Source of the DNA: Microbulbifer agarilyticus
GTDB taxonomy: Bacteria; Pseudomonadota; Gammaproteobacteria; Pseudomonadales; Cellvibrionaceae
Reading direction: 5' to 3'
Assembly: GCF_001999945.1 (NCBI RefSeq)
Contig: NZ_CP019650.1
Location: 2,542,001-2,606,000, forward strand
Length of the DNA stretch: 64,000 bases
Shown: positions 45,633 through 54,692 of the stretch, in pieces
How positions within the stretch are numbered: the first letter of the stretch is position 1
Layout: each line of letters starts with the position of its first letter
Program-made: the position numbers and the translations under genes
Notes under the pieces: generated by a model
What the model was told of the DNA's origin: nothing
The model's database searches: none
What the model saw: the letters and a program-made list of their open reading frames with translations, nothing else

Positions 45633-45746
45633 GGCGGCTGAGCACCAGGTATCCCTTTTCGAAACCGCTGTGAATACATCCCTGTACGCTGCGTCGGCGA
45701 CGTCCTGTCGCCGACGCTTTCGAAAAGGGATACCCGGTGCTCCGCC
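45633..45746. repeat. Composite inverted-repeat element between prfB and lysS
   Basis: Outer arms 45640-45664 and 45718-45742 are 25 bp long and match at 24 of 25 positions in reverse complement; GGCGG/CCGCC extends them to 45633 and 45746. Inside lies a second, perfect 11-bp hairpin (45691-45701 with 45707-45717) placed directly against the right arm. No open frame is present. The structure resembles a REP- or MITE-type intergenic repeat. It interrupts the prfB-lysS operon but is not a typical terminator. Confidence 0.85.
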
Positions 45747-45809
45747 TTCGCTTTGAAGTTTTTTACTTCGTAAGCCAGTGGAGCCCGATACTAGGGTTAC
45801 AAACTTGGG

Positions 45810-46905
45810 TTACAAGCCTGCTTTTAAGCTCGCTTCAATAAACTGGTCCAGGTCGCCGTCAAGCACTGCCTGGCAGTTACTGGTCTGAACACTGGTGCGC
45901 AAATCCTTGATGCGCTGGTCGTCCAGAACGTAGGAGCGGATCTGGCTGCCCCAGCCGATGTCGGACTTGCTCTCTTCCATCGCCTGTTTTTCGGCGTTGC
46001 GCTTCTGCATCTCCTGCTCATAGAGCTTGGCACGCAGCATCTTCCACGCTTTATCGCGGTTCTGGTGCTGGGAGCGCTCACTCTGACAGGCCACGACAAT
46101 ACCGGACTCGATATGGGTCAAACGCACGGCGGAGTCGGTTTTGTTCACGTGCTGACCACCGGCACCAGAAGCGCGGTAGGTATCTTCGCGCACCTGTGAC
46201 TTGTCCACTTCGATCTCAATGTTGTCGTCGATCTCGGGAGAGACGAAAACAGAGGTAAACGAGGTGTGACGGCGGTTGCCGGAATCGAACGGAGACTTGC
46301 GCACCAAGCGGTGTACACCGGTTTCGGTGCGCAGCCAGCCGAACGCGTATTCGCCCTGGAAGTGGATGGTGGCACTCTTGATGCCCGCAACTTCGCCAGC
46401 GGAGGCTTCTTCCAGGATGGTTTTGAAGCCGTGGGCTTCGCCCCAGCGCAGGTACATGCGCAGCAGCATCTCGGCCCAGTCCTGGGCTTCGGTACCACCG
46501 GAGCCGGCCTGGATATCCAGATAGGCGTTGTTGGGGTCGGTCTCACCGGAGAACATGCGACGGAACTCGAGGGTTTCCAACTGCTGCTGGAGGTTGCCAA
46601 GTTCGCTGGAGACTTCCTCTACGGAGTCTTCGTCGTCTTCTTCCACGGCCATTTCGAGGAGTTCGCGGCAGTCACTGATGCCGCTATCGAGGTCGTCGAT
46701 GGTTTTCACCACGGCTTCCAGGGAGGAGCGTTCACGCCCCAGTTCCTGGGCGCGGTCGGGTTCGTCCCAGACACTGGGCTCGGCCAGTTCCAGTTCGACC
46801 TCGGTCAGGCGTTCTTTCTTGCCAGCGTAGTCAAAGATACCCCCTAAGAACGTCGGTGCGCTCTTCGAGGTCTTTCATCTGGTTTAGAAGCGGATTGATT
46901 TCCAT
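45810..46905 (-). CDS. prfB: Peptide chain release factor 2 with programmed +1 frameshift
   Basis: RF2 ends translation at UGA and UAA. The first frame starts at ATG 46903-46905 ([16 protein letters not shown]) and reaches a TGA at 46831-46833 after 24 codons. A +1 shift at CTT-TGA-C continues the chain from 46832 as [13 protein letters not shown] to the stop at 45810, giving about 364 residues, as in E. coli (365). The GGQ motif is [17 protein letters not shown]; the stop-codon recognition region carries [13 protein letters not shown]. Taken without the shift, the gene would look truncated at its N-terminus. Confidence 0.96.
46828..46845 (-). promoter_or_regulatory. prfB programmed +1 frameshift site
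   Basis: On the minus strand AGGGGG, a Shine-Dalgarno-like element, is followed three bases later by CTT TGA C. This is the classic autoregulatory RF2 site: slow UGA decoding when RF2 is scarce lets the ribosome slip forward one base. Confidence 0.95.
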
Positions 46906-47001
46906 AGATGCGTCGGCTTCTGTCGGTTAAATTCGGGCGCGCATTCTACCTCAGGACGGCCGCAGACATAAGGGGCAGCAGAGCGCCAGCCCCGGAAACA
47001 C

Positions 47002-47391
47002 TCACTTTCCGCCGGCAAGCTGGTCGAGAATTCGGCAATTGGGGGAGTCATCGCCGGGGCAGGAGTCTGCCAGCTCCGCGAGGGTCTCGCGCATGGCGCG
47101 CAAGCTTTGCAGCTGCCGCTCCACTTGGGCGAGCTTTTCCGCAACCAACGCCTTGGCATCATGGCTGCGGCGGGAGGGGTTACGATACAGATTCAGGAGC
47201 TCACGCACCTCTTCGATGGCAAAGCCACAGGCGCGCGAGCGCTGGATGAACTGCAGCGTGGCCACGTCGGCAGCGCCATAGTCACGATAGCCATTCTCGC
47301 CACGAGCTGGGACAAGCAGCCCGATAGACTCGTAGTAACGCAGTGCCTTTGGCGTCAGTCCCGCTTCCCGGGCAGCCTGTGAAATATTCAT
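47002..47391 (-). CDS. MerR-family regulator, CueR-like (Cu(I)-type metal site)
   Basis: 129 residues: winged-helix DNA-binding domain (NISQAAREAGLTPKALRYYE), dimerisation coiled coil, and a C-terminal metal loop CPGDDSPNC with Cys at 111 and 119, the same eight-residue spacing as C112/C120 of CueR. Ser76 (in RRSHDA) matches the CueR Ser77 that favours monovalent ions. It lacks the CueR C-terminal CCHHR tail. ATG 47391 follows GGAAGG. A CueR-type operator lies 32 bp upstream. No copper pump or oxidase gene is nearby, so its other targets are elsewhere. The monovalent-metal assignment is inference from these residues. Confidence 0.85.
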   Translation of the reverse strand: MNISQAAREAGLTPKALRYYESIGLLVPARGENGYRDYGAADVATLQFIQRSRACGFAIEEVRELLNLYRNPSRRSHDAKALVAEKLAQVERQLQSLRAMRETLAELADSCPGDDSPNCRILDQLAGGK

Positions 47392-47422
47392 CTCGCCTTC
47401 CACTTATTCGCAACAGGCCACC

Positions 47423-47453
47423 AGCTTGCGCCCTCCCCCTGGGGAAAGGTCAA
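47423..47453 (-). promoter_or_regulatory. MerR/CueR-type promoter-operator of the regulator gene
   Basis: On the minus strand, TTGACC (-35, 47448-47453) and CAAGCT (-10, 47423-47428) are separated by 19 bp, the over-long spacing used by MerR-type activators. The spacer holds the dyad CCTTTCCCC AG GGGGAGGG, close to known CueR/HmrR operators. It faces the regulator gene, suggesting autoregulation. Confidence 0.65.
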
Positions 47454-47487
47454 GATTCCTGCTGCTGGGGAGGCGGCGATCTCCGCG

Positions 47488-47979
47488 TCAGCGGGAGGCG
47501 GCGCCTCCCGTAGTCTCCTGCGGACAGTCACCCAGCTGATACTGGCCCGGCTTTGCCGGATCGAACCCGAGTTCAAGAGCGGCATCGAGAAACCCTGCGG
47601 GGATTTTATGGATCAGCACATCACCGGTGGCGCCGCCACAGACGCTCGGATACATGCGGTCGGTACGGGTGGCGCAGCGGCTCTCCTGAACCTTGATGCC
47701 GTTTTCCACCAATTGTGCCGAACTTGCCTGCAAGCTGCGGCCGCCGCCTTCGCACTGGCGATTACCCCGCGCTTGCATCACCCACATATTGGCATCGGTC
47801 GAGGTGTGCGCGCCGACGGCAGCTTGAGGATCCGCCGCGGCAGGCGCTTGCTTCTCTTCCTTTGGTGGCGCCGCGTCATTTGGTTTGTCGGTCGCAGCCT
47901 TATCACGGGAGGTGTCACAACCCGCCACAGCGACGGCAATCGAGGCGATAGCCACCGTTCGAATCAGTGCTTGAAACAT
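47488..47979 (-). CDS. Small lipoprotein of unknown function
   Basis: 163 residues. Lipoprotein signal MFQALIRTVAIASIAVAVAGC with the acylated Cys21, an Ala/Pro/Lys-rich linker to about residue 55, then a domain containing four further Cys (CEGGG, SRCATRTDRMYPSVCGG, LGDCPQ), so disulphides are likely. DUF3617-like by impression only. It reads into the CueR-like promoter region with a 34-bp gap. Confidence 0.7.
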   Translation of the reverse strand: MFQALIRTVAIASIAVAVAGCDTSRDKAATDKPNDAAPPKEEKQAPAAADPQAAVGAHTSTDANMWVMQARGNRQCEGGGRSLQASSAQLVENGIKVQESRCATRTDRMYPSVCGGATGDVLIHKIPAGFLDAALELGFDPAKPGQYQLGDCPQETTGGAASR

Positions 47980-48055
47980 GTTTGCTCTCCTTTGCTCAGC
48001 CCACTCACGCCAACTCCGATGCGATTGAGTCGGGGATTTCCTTACTGGTTTACGT

Positions 48056-48682
48056 TCAGCTTAGCGCGAGCCACACCCCTACGCCCATCATCAGGGTGCC
48101 CGCGATACGATTCATCAATTTGACACTTTCGGCGCGCTGCAGCAAGCGGCTCAAGCTATAACCACCGCTGGCATAGATCAACATGCACGCAAACTCCATC
48201 AGCAGGATCAAACTGAGCAATACCATCATCTGCGGCACTACAGGCTGGCTCTGATTAATAAACGGTGGAAGCAGTGCAACAAAAAACGCCCAGCCTTTGG
48301 GGTTGGCAACCGCGGTAACAAAGCCCTGGGACATCAGGGTTTGCGCAGGAATAGACACCGACATTTCACAAGGTGACTCCGCCAGTGCCATCTGCCCTTG
48401 TGACCGCCACATCTGCACACCGAGATAGGCGAGGTAAGCGGCGCCACAATATTTAAATAATTGGAACGCCTGTGGGTATTGCAACATAAACGCGGCGATC
48501 CCCACTACAGTGGCAACGGCCACCAGGGCAACCCCAGCCAGCTCTCCCAGCATCATCCACAAAGTACGCCGGACACCCAGCGCCATACCCATGGTGAGCG
48601 CCAGCGTCATACACATGCCCGGTGTAATCGAGACAAAGAAAAACGTAGGGATGAATACCGCCAATACGGACAAATCAATCAC
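48056..48682 (-). CDS. LysE/RhtB-family amino-acid exporter
   Basis: 208 residues with about six membrane helices. N-terminal FVSITPGMCMTLALTMGMALG carries the family PGP-like motif (here TPGM), followed by GVRRTLWMMLGELAG and NPKGWAFFVALLPPFI, all characteristic of LysE/RhtB exporters of amino acids or homoserine lactone. The substrate is unknown. The stop codon of the EamA gene lies 85 bp upstream on the same strand. Confidence 0.88.
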   Translation of the reverse strand: MIDLSVLAVFIPTFFFVSITPGMCMTLALTMGMALGVRRTLWMMLGELAGVALVAVATVVGIAAFMLQYPQAFQLFKYCGAAYLAYLGVQMWRSQGQMALAESPCEMSVSIPAQTLMSQGFVTAVANPKGWAFFVALLPPFINQSQPVVPQMMVLLSLILLMEFACMLIYASGGYSLSRLLQRAESVKLMNRIAGTLMMGVGVWLALS

Positions 48683-48767
48683 TCAGCACAACCTCCAATG
48701 CCGACCTCAAATATCGAATAGCCGCTCCAAAACGCTCACCAAACTTCAATGGAGCGTTATTGGAGCT

Positions 48768-49676
48768 TTAATGGTGCGTTCCGTTGTGATTGCCATAGTG
48801 ACTGACAAACATGCCCGCCAACATCAGGCCACAACCCACCAGTTCTTTCGCGCTCAGCAGCTCATTCAAAAACAGCCAGCCCGCGGCCACCGCAAACACC
48901 GACTCCAGGCTCATAATGACGGTGGCGTGGGACGGCGCCGCATTGCGCTGCCCCAATAACTGGAAAGTAAACGCGATGGCCGTGGAGAAGATCATCATGT
49001 AGGCGATCGGCCAGGCTGCATCCCAGGCAGCCTGCAAGGTGGGCTGCTCAGTCAGCAGCGATGCGATTGCCGACAGCACGCCACACACCAAAAACTGAAT
49101 CGCCGCCAATCGCAGCGCATCGTAGCGATGCACCAGGTAGTCCGCAGACAGTACCTGAATCGCAAACACGAAGGCGCTGGCAAATACCATCAGGTCGCCA
49201 ATCAACTGCGCTTCTTCGCTGAAATCTGCCAGCCAGTAAAGACCGATTAGCGCCAGGGCAACCCCTGCCCAGGTCCAGCGATTGGTTTTGTGGCCGAGAG
49301 ACAAACCGATAACGGGCACCAGCAGCAGGTAAAAACCGGTAATAAATCCCGCACGCCCCGCGGTGGTATAGAGCAGGCTGACCTGCTGTAAGGCCGCCCC
49401 CAAAAACAACCAAAACCCAAGCACCGCACCACCGGGAAGGCACTTGCGCCACGAATGCAGGACATCACTGCCCTCCTCCATCGCCACCTGCTCCCTGCGA
49501 GCACCGAGCCAGTAAACGATGGGGATCAGTAACAAACCACCCAGAAAGAAGCGCCACGCATTGAACGCCAGCGGTTCAATGTGCGCCATGGCAATTTTCT
49601 GCGGGACAAAGGCAACCCCCCAGAAGAGCGCCGCCAACAGCAGTAATAATTCCGCTTTCGCCTGCTTTTGTTTCAT
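48768..49676 (-). CDS. EamA/DMT-family transporter
   Basis: 302 residues, ten predicted membrane helices in two EamA repeats. First repeat begins LLLAALFWGVAFVPQKIA with LAFNAWRFFLGGLLLIP; second begins LMVFASAFVFAIQVLSADYL with AIQFLVCGVLSAIASLL and ends in HATVIMSLESVFAVAAGWLFLNE. This is a drug/metabolite exporter fold of unknown substrate. It lies between recJ and the RhtB gene, all on the minus strand. Confidence 0.9.
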   Translation of the reverse strand: MKQKQAKAELLLLLAALFWGVAFVPQKIAMAHIEPLAFNAWRFFLGGLLLIPIVYWLGARREQVAMEEGSDVLHSWRKCLPGGAVLGFWLFLGAALQQVSLLYTTAGRAGFITGFYLLLVPVIGLSLGHKTNRWTWAGVALALIGLYWLADFSEEAQLIGDLMVFASAFVFAIQVLSADYLVHRYDALRLAAIQFLVCGVLSAIASLLTEQPTLQAAWDAAWPIAYMMIFSTAIAFTFQLLGQRNAAPSHATVIMSLESVFAVAAGWLFLNELLSAKELVGCGLMLAGMFVSHYGNHNGTHH

Positions 49677-49713
49677 CTAATTTCCAAAATAAAAAGCGCC
49701 TACCAGCAAACCA

Positions 49714-51444
49714 TCAAACCGGCTGGATATGACTGACCATCAGCTGCAAGGTCTGACGGCCGCGAAATTCGTTGATATCAAGCTTGAATGCCAAATAGAC
49801 GCGTTCAGCCTGAGAAGGCCACATATCGGTATCCACGTTAAAGGCGATGGCATCCAGTGCTTTTTGCGGCGCATCCGCGGGGGCGACCACCATCTTGAGG
49901 TGGCGCTCTCCGACAATGCGCTGCTGCAACAACAAAAATTCACCATCAAATTCCGGCTCTGGAAAGCCCTGCCCCCAGGGGGCGCAGCTGCGCAAGAGCC
50001 CCGCGGTCTCCATGGTGAATTCAGCCTCGTGAAGTGCACCGTCGGTTTCAATCACCGCCTGCAGCTGCGACTCCTGGATACGATTGCGCACCGCTGCTTC
50101 GAAGGCCTCCTTGAATACGGGGAGATTTTCCAGCGGAAGGCTGAGGCCCGCGGCCATGGCGTGACCACCAAACTTGCTGATCAGGTCCGGTTGCGCTGCG
50201 GCCACATCGCTCAGGGCATCGCGGATATGCAGCCCGGGTATGGAGCGTGCAGATCCCTTCACCAGATCGTTGTCGCCATCGGCAAACGCAATCACCGGGC
50301 GGTGAAACTTTTCCTTGATGCGACTGGCGAGAATACCGACCACGCCCTGATGCCAGGCGCTGTCGTAGAGGCACAAACTCCACGGCAACCCATCCTCCGC
50401 CAGCTGTAGCTGGTCGAGGGCAGCCATGGCCTCCCGCTGCATACCCGCCTCAATCGCTTTGCGATCGCGGTTCAGGCCGTCCAGCTCCACCGCCAGCTCC
50501 CGGGCTTCCTCCGGGTCCTGAGTGAGCAGGCAGCGAATGCCGGTACCGATATCGTCCAGTCGCCCGGCCGCATTAATGCGCGGACCCAGAATAAAACCGA
50601 TATCGCCGGTAGAGAGCCGCTGAATATTGCGCCCGGCGACGTCCATCAATGCCTGAATACCGGGGCGACAACGGCCCGCGCGAATACGCGCGATGCCCTG
50701 ATGCACGAGAATACGGTTGTTGTGATCCAACGGCACCAAATCGGCCACCGTACCCAGCGCAACCAGGTCCAGGTACTCCGCCATATTTGGCGCAGCAATG
50801 CCGGTTTCCTCAAACCAGCCAGCGGCTTGCAGGGCGCTCTTTACCCGACTTAGCAGGTAGAAAATGACCCCGACACCCGCCAGGTTTTTACTGGGAAAAT
50901 CGCAATCGGGCTGGTTGGGATTGACGATGGCGTCCGCTCTGGGCAACTCTTGCCCGGGCAGATGGTGGTCGGTAACGATCACCTTGAGACCCGCTGCGCG
51001 CGCGGCTTCGACACCATCAATACTACTGATGCCGTTGTCCACGGTAATCAGAAGATCCGGGTTGTACTCCCGGGCCACTTCGACGATTTCCGGGGTCAGG
51101 CCGTAGCCGAACTCAAACCGGTTCGGCACCAGGAAATCCACCGGGCCCGCGCCAAGCGCGCCCAGCGCCAGCACCGCGAGCGTACTGCTGGTGGCACCGT
51201 CCGCGTCAAAGTCACCAATAATCAGAATCTTCTGCTGACTCCGTATGACCTCGGATAGCAACGCTACCGCGGCTTCCATACCGCGCATATTCGCCGGGCT
51301 GTGCAGGCGGGCAAGCTGATGCTCCAGCGCATCTTCACTATGGACGCCGCGGCCCAACAGGACGCGCTGGAGAATTTCGGGGGTAGAAGACGTAAAACGG
51401 CCAGAGGAAAAATCCACTGGCCGTCGTCGAATAATCGCGTTCAT
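49714..51444 (-). CDS. recJ: Single-stranded-DNA exonuclease RecJ
   Basis: RecJ degrades single-stranded DNA 5' to 3' in recombination and mismatch repair. The 576-residue DHH/DHHA1-family protein shows the metal motifs GDFDADGATS (motif I) and VTDHHLPG (DHH), NPNQPDC, GPRINAAGRLDD, and the DHHA1 GSARSIPG and FGGHAMAAGLSL. Length matches E. coli RecJ. It follows thrC on the same strand with a 91-bp gap. Confidence 0.96.
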   Translation of the reverse strand: MNAIIRRRPVDFSSGRFTSSTPEILQRVLLGRGVHSEDALEHQLARLHSPANMRGMEAAVALLSEVIRSQQKILIIGDFDADGATSSTLAVLALGALGAGPVDFLVPNRFEFGYGLTPEIVEVAREYNPDLLITVDNGISSIDGVEAARAAGLKVIVTDHHLPGQELPRADAIVNPNQPDCDFPSKNLAGVGVIFYLLSRVKSALQAAGWFEETGIAAPNMAEYLDLVALGTVADLVPLDHNNRILVHQGIARIRAGRCRPGIQALMDVAGRNIQRLSTGDIGFILGPRINAAGRLDDIGTGIRCLLTQDPEEARELAVELDGLNRDRKAIEAGMQREAMAALDQLQLAEDGLPWSLCLYDSAWHQGVVGILASRIKEKFHRPVIAFADGDNDLVKGSARSIPGLHIRDALSDVAAAQPDLISKFGGHAMAAGLSLPLENLPVFKEAFEAAVRNRIQESQLQAVIETDGALHEAEFTMETAGLLRSCAPWGQGFPEPEFDGEFLLLQQRIVGERHLKMVVAPADAPQKALDAIAFNVDTDMWPSQAERVYLAFKLDINEFRGRQTLQLMVSHIQPV

Positions 51445-51535
51445 CGCATCCGGTCGCTCAGGTTCCTGGAGGGCCGGAATTACTCCGGCAGGCTACCCCC
51501 ATTCTACCCGGACGCGGGCACCGCTCAAGCGGCGG

Positions 51536-52927
51536 TTAACCGAGTGCGTGAGAGATGAAATCGTGTACCGCAGAAAGTTCGTTTGGCAGGATTTGTAACC
51601 GCTCTTCCCGCTCCATCAGATCCGCCATATGGTGCGGCAATGGCACCTTGGTACCCGGCAGCGCCTTGTCGACGGCTTCGCTGAACTTGGCCGGGTGCGC
51701 GGTGGCCAGGCAAACCATGGGCTCAGCCTGGGATTTGCGCGCCTTGCGCGCCGCTTCCACGCCAATGGCGGTATGCGGATCGAGCAGGTACTCGGTGGAT
51801 TCAAACACCTGGCGAATCACCTCAACCGTACGCTCATCACCCACGCGCTCGGAGGCAAACAGGGTACGCGCCTTCTCCAGAACACTTTCATCCAGCTTGA
51901 GCGGTGCACTGCGATCTGCCAGCAAACGGGCTACCGCCGCACCATCGCGACCATGCAGGTCAAACAACAGGCGCTCAAAGTTACTGGAAACCATAATGTC
52001 CATGCTTGGGGACAGGCTGTGCACCAATGGCTGCGGCGAGTGATCGTTGGCACTGATACAACGGTGCAGGATGTCATTCGCATTGGTAGCAATCACCAGC
52101 TGGTTAATCGGCAGCCCCATACCGCGCGCCAGATAACCGGCAAAAATATCGCCAAAGTTACCGGTGGGCACAGAGAAGTTGACCGCACGATGCGGTCCAC
52201 CAAGGCTCAGCGCCGCGTGGAAGTAGTAGACGATCTGGGCCATGATCCGCGCCCAGTTAATCGAATTCACGGCTACCAGACGGCGACCGTCCGGCAGGAA
52301 CGACTGGTCCGCGAAGCTCGCCTTCACCATGTTCTGGCAATCGTCAAAATTACCCTCTAGGGCAAGGTTGAACACATTATCTGAGAGCACCGAGGTCATC
52401 TGCTTGCGCTGTACCTCGGACACACGATTGTGCGGGTGCATGATGAAAATATCGATGTTTTCGCAGTGACGGCAACCCTCAATGGCCGCAGAACCGGTGT
52501 CACCGGAAGTCGCCCCGAGTACCACGACCTTTTCACCGCGCTTCTTCAACAGCAGATCAAACAGCTGACCAAGGAACTGCAGGGCAAAATCTTTGAACGC
52601 CAGGGTCGGCCCCTGAAACAGTTCCATCACCCATTCGTTGTGACCGGTCTGAATCAACGGGGCAATAGCGGAGTGACGGAAGCTGCTGTAGGCACGCTCA
52701 ATCACGCCACGCATTTCCTCTTCACTCAGATCCTCGGAAACAAACGGCCACATAATGCGGAAGGCCAGTTCCTCATAGCTGAGACCAGCCATTTCCGCGA
52801 TTTCCTCGCGGCTGAAGGTGGGCAATTTTTCCGGCACATACAGACCGCCATCACTGGCAAGACCAGTCAGAACGGTATCGGCAAAACTCAAGGACGGCGC
52901 GCGGCCGCGGGTACTGATAAATTTCAC
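51536..52927 (-). CDS. thrC: Threonine synthase
   Basis: ThrC is a PLP enzyme converting O-phosphohomoserine to threonine. The 463-residue product begins MKFISTRGRAPSLSFADTVLTGLASDGGLYVPE in pieces and has PTLAFKDFALQ with the PLP lysine, and GATSGDTGSAAIEGC as the phosphate loop. The start is GTG (52925-52927). It lies 88 bp downstream of hom. Together they provide the last steps of threonine biosynthesis; thrB is not in the window. Confidence 0.97.
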   Translation of the reverse strand: MKFISTRGRAPSLSFADTVLTGLASDGGLYVPEKLPTFSREEIAEMAGLSYEELAFRIMWPFVSEDLSEEEMRGVIERAYSSFRHSAIAPLIQTGHNEWVMELFQGPTLAFKDFALQFLGQLFDLLLKKRGEKVVVLGATSGDTGSAAIEGCRHCENIDIFIMHPHNRVSEVQRKQMTSVLSDNVFNLALEGNFDDCQNMVKASFADQSFLPDGRRLVAVNSINWARIMAQIVYYFHAALSLGGPHRAVNFSVPTGNFGDIFAGYLARGMGLPINQLVIATNANDILHRCISANDHSPQPLVHSLSPSMDIMVSSNFERLLFDLHGRDGAAVARLLADRSAPLKLDESVLEKARTLFASERVGDERTVEVIRQVFESTEYLLDPHTAIGVEAARKARKSQAEPMVCLATAHPAKFSEAVDKALPGTKVPLPHHMADLMEREERLQILPNELSAVHDFISHALG

Positions 52928-52966
52928 GGTAATTCGATTTGGCGTAATAGCTTAATGAATAGAGCA

Positions 52967-52993
52967 CCGGCGAACGGAAAATCCTCTCGCCGG
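52967..52993 (-). other. Intercistronic hairpin between hom and thrC
   Basis: CCGGCGA (52967-52973) pairs with TCGCCGG (52987-52993) around a 13-nt loop. It lies between the hom stop and the thrC start and has no U run, so it may be an mRNA-stability or processing hairpin. Weak evidence. Confidence 0.35.
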
Positions 52994-53015
52994 CGTTTGA
53001 GTTGTCGCGGCGGGG

Positions 53016-54407
53016 TTAGCCCAGCGGCTCTACGCGAATGCGCACCACAGGCCCCTGAATCGTATCCAGAGCCTCGATCTGGCTAACCGCTTCCTGCAGC
53101 TGGGCCTCACGTGCGCGACTGGTCAGCAACACCACCGGCACCAGCTCTTCGCCTTCTGCGGGCTCGTGCTGGATCAGCGCTTCAATACTGATGCCCTGCT
53201 CGCTACAGATGGTTGCCACTTTGGACATCACACCCGGCTTATCGAACGCGGATATGCGCATGTAGTAACTGGTTTCCGCGTCGTCCATGGACAGGACTTC
53301 ATCCAGGTCACCCTGGCTTTCCTGGGTCACACCGGCGAGCGGTACACGCTGGTCGGGGCGCACATTCAGGGTACGCGCGACATCCACAATATCGGCAATC
53401 ACCGCAGAGGCCGTCGCCTCGGCACCGGCACCGGCACCGTAATACAAGGTTGGGCCAACAGCGTCGCCATTGACCAGCACCGCATTCATTACCCCGTTTA
53501 CATTGGCAATCAGGCGGCGCTCTGGAATAAGGGTTGGATGCACACGCAGCTCCACACCTTCACCGGTGCGACGCGCAATACCGAGATGCTTGATGCGGTA
53601 ACCCAGCTCGTCGGCATACTGGATATCGTCCTTGGCGACGCCACTGATCCCCTCGGTGAATACCTTGTCGAACGCAAGCGGCATTCCAAAGGCGAGAGAC
53701 GCCATAATCACCAGTTTGTGTGCCGCGTCGATACCTTCCACATCGAAGGTTGGGTCAGCCTCGGCGTAACCCAGTGCCTGCGCCTGGGATAAAGCCTCTT
53801 CAAAGCTGCGACCTTTCTCGCGCATTTCAGTCAGGATGTAGTTGCCGGTGCCGTTGATAATGCCCGCCAACCACTCAATACGGTTGCCGGCCAGACCTTC
53901 CCGCAGGGATTTGATAATGGGGATACCGCCTGCCACTGCGGCTTCGTAGGCGATGGTCACACCCTTGGCTGCGGCCGCAGCAAATAACTCGTTGCCGTGC
54001 TCGGCGATCAGTGCCTTGTTTGCGGTCACCACGTGTTTACCGTTGGCAATTGCGGTCAATACCAGCTCGCGGGCCACGGTAGTACCGCCGATCAGCTCCA
54101 CCAGAACATCCACGTCCGGATTGTTGGCGACATCAAAAATTTCGCGGGAAACATTGATATTGCTGGTATCGCAATCCGGGTTATCCCGGCGTGCACCAAC
54201 CTGCACGATCTCGACCGAGCGGCCACAACGTGCAGCGATTTCCGCGCTGTTGCGCGTCATAACATTGACTGTCCCGCCACCAACGGTGCCGAGACCGCAG
54301 ATACCAATTTTCACTGCGGCAGGCGCAGGGGTATCTGAGGCGGATTCACGGCCCGCAAATGTAGAATTTTCTGAGACCTTGGTGGCTTCGTCGGCGAATG
54401 CGCTCAC
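53016..54407 (-). CDS. hom: Homoserine dehydrogenase
   Basis: Hom reduces aspartate semialdehyde to homoserine. The 463-residue protein has the NAD(P) fold IGICGLGTVGGGTVNVM near residues 33-49, VELIGGTTVARELVL, the catalytic-lysine NKALIAEHG region, the substrate loop EAAVAGGIPIIKSL, and a C-terminal ACT domain (YYMRISAFDKPGVMSKVAT). It is monofunctional, without an aspartokinase domain. A GTG start with GGAGG six bases upstream supports an N-terminus about 30 residues longer than usual. Confidence 0.96.
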   Translation of the reverse strand: MSAFADEATKVSENSTFAGRESASDTPAPAAVKIGICGLGTVGGGTVNVMTRNSAEIAARCGRSVEIVQVGARRDNPDCDTSNINVSREIFDVANNPDVDVLVELIGGTTVARELVLTAIANGKHVVTANKALIAEHGNELFAAAAAKGVTIAYEAAVAGGIPIIKSLREGLAGNRIEWLAGIINGTGNYILTEMREKGRSFEEALSQAQALGYAEADPTFDVEGIDAAHKLVIMASLAFGMPLAFDKVFTEGISGVAKDDIQYADELGYRIKHLGIARRTGEGVELRVHPTLIPERRLIANVNGVMNAVLVNGDAVGPTLYYGAGAGAEATASAVIADIVDVARTLNVRPDQRVPLAGVTQESQGDLDEVLSMDDAETSYYMRISAFDKPGVMSKVATICSEQGISIEALIQHEPAEGEELVPVVLLTSRAREAQLQEAVSQIEALDTIQGPVVRIRVEPLG

Positions 54408-54610
54408 AACTTCCCTCCGCGCATGACTACTACCAACTACAAACTAGCTGGTACACAGCGCAATAACTGGCGTAAAAATCGAAAAAAGGTCGACAACCTT
54501 ACTGAGATATGGGGGAAAATGTCAATTAAATTGCGCCAGGCGATCACTAAACCAGCAATCCGTTTAGACATTAGCCCACCTCGCGTCGCTAGACAGGAGA
54601 ACCGGAAACT

Positions 54611-54637
54611 AAAAAGGGCCAGCAAAAGCTGGCCCTT
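54611..54637 (-). terminator. Rho-independent terminator after dsbC
   Basis: A perfect 10-bp stem (54614-54623 with 54628-54637) with a 4-nt loop is followed on the minus strand by five T. It lies about 55 bp past the dsbC stop and upstream of hom. Confidence 0.92.
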
Positions 54638-54692
54638 CTCGCACCCTGAGGCAAACACCCCAAAGACTTCAATCGGAAACGATCCTAGCGGA

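Noticed and set aside
45633..45746. Intrinsic terminator of prfB
   Set aside because: Neither hairpin is followed by a U run in the prfB sense; the nested long arms suggest a dispersed repeat.
45810..46712. prfB as a truncated pseudogene
   Set aside because: The missing N-terminus is supplied by the short first frame and a textbook +1 frameshift site.
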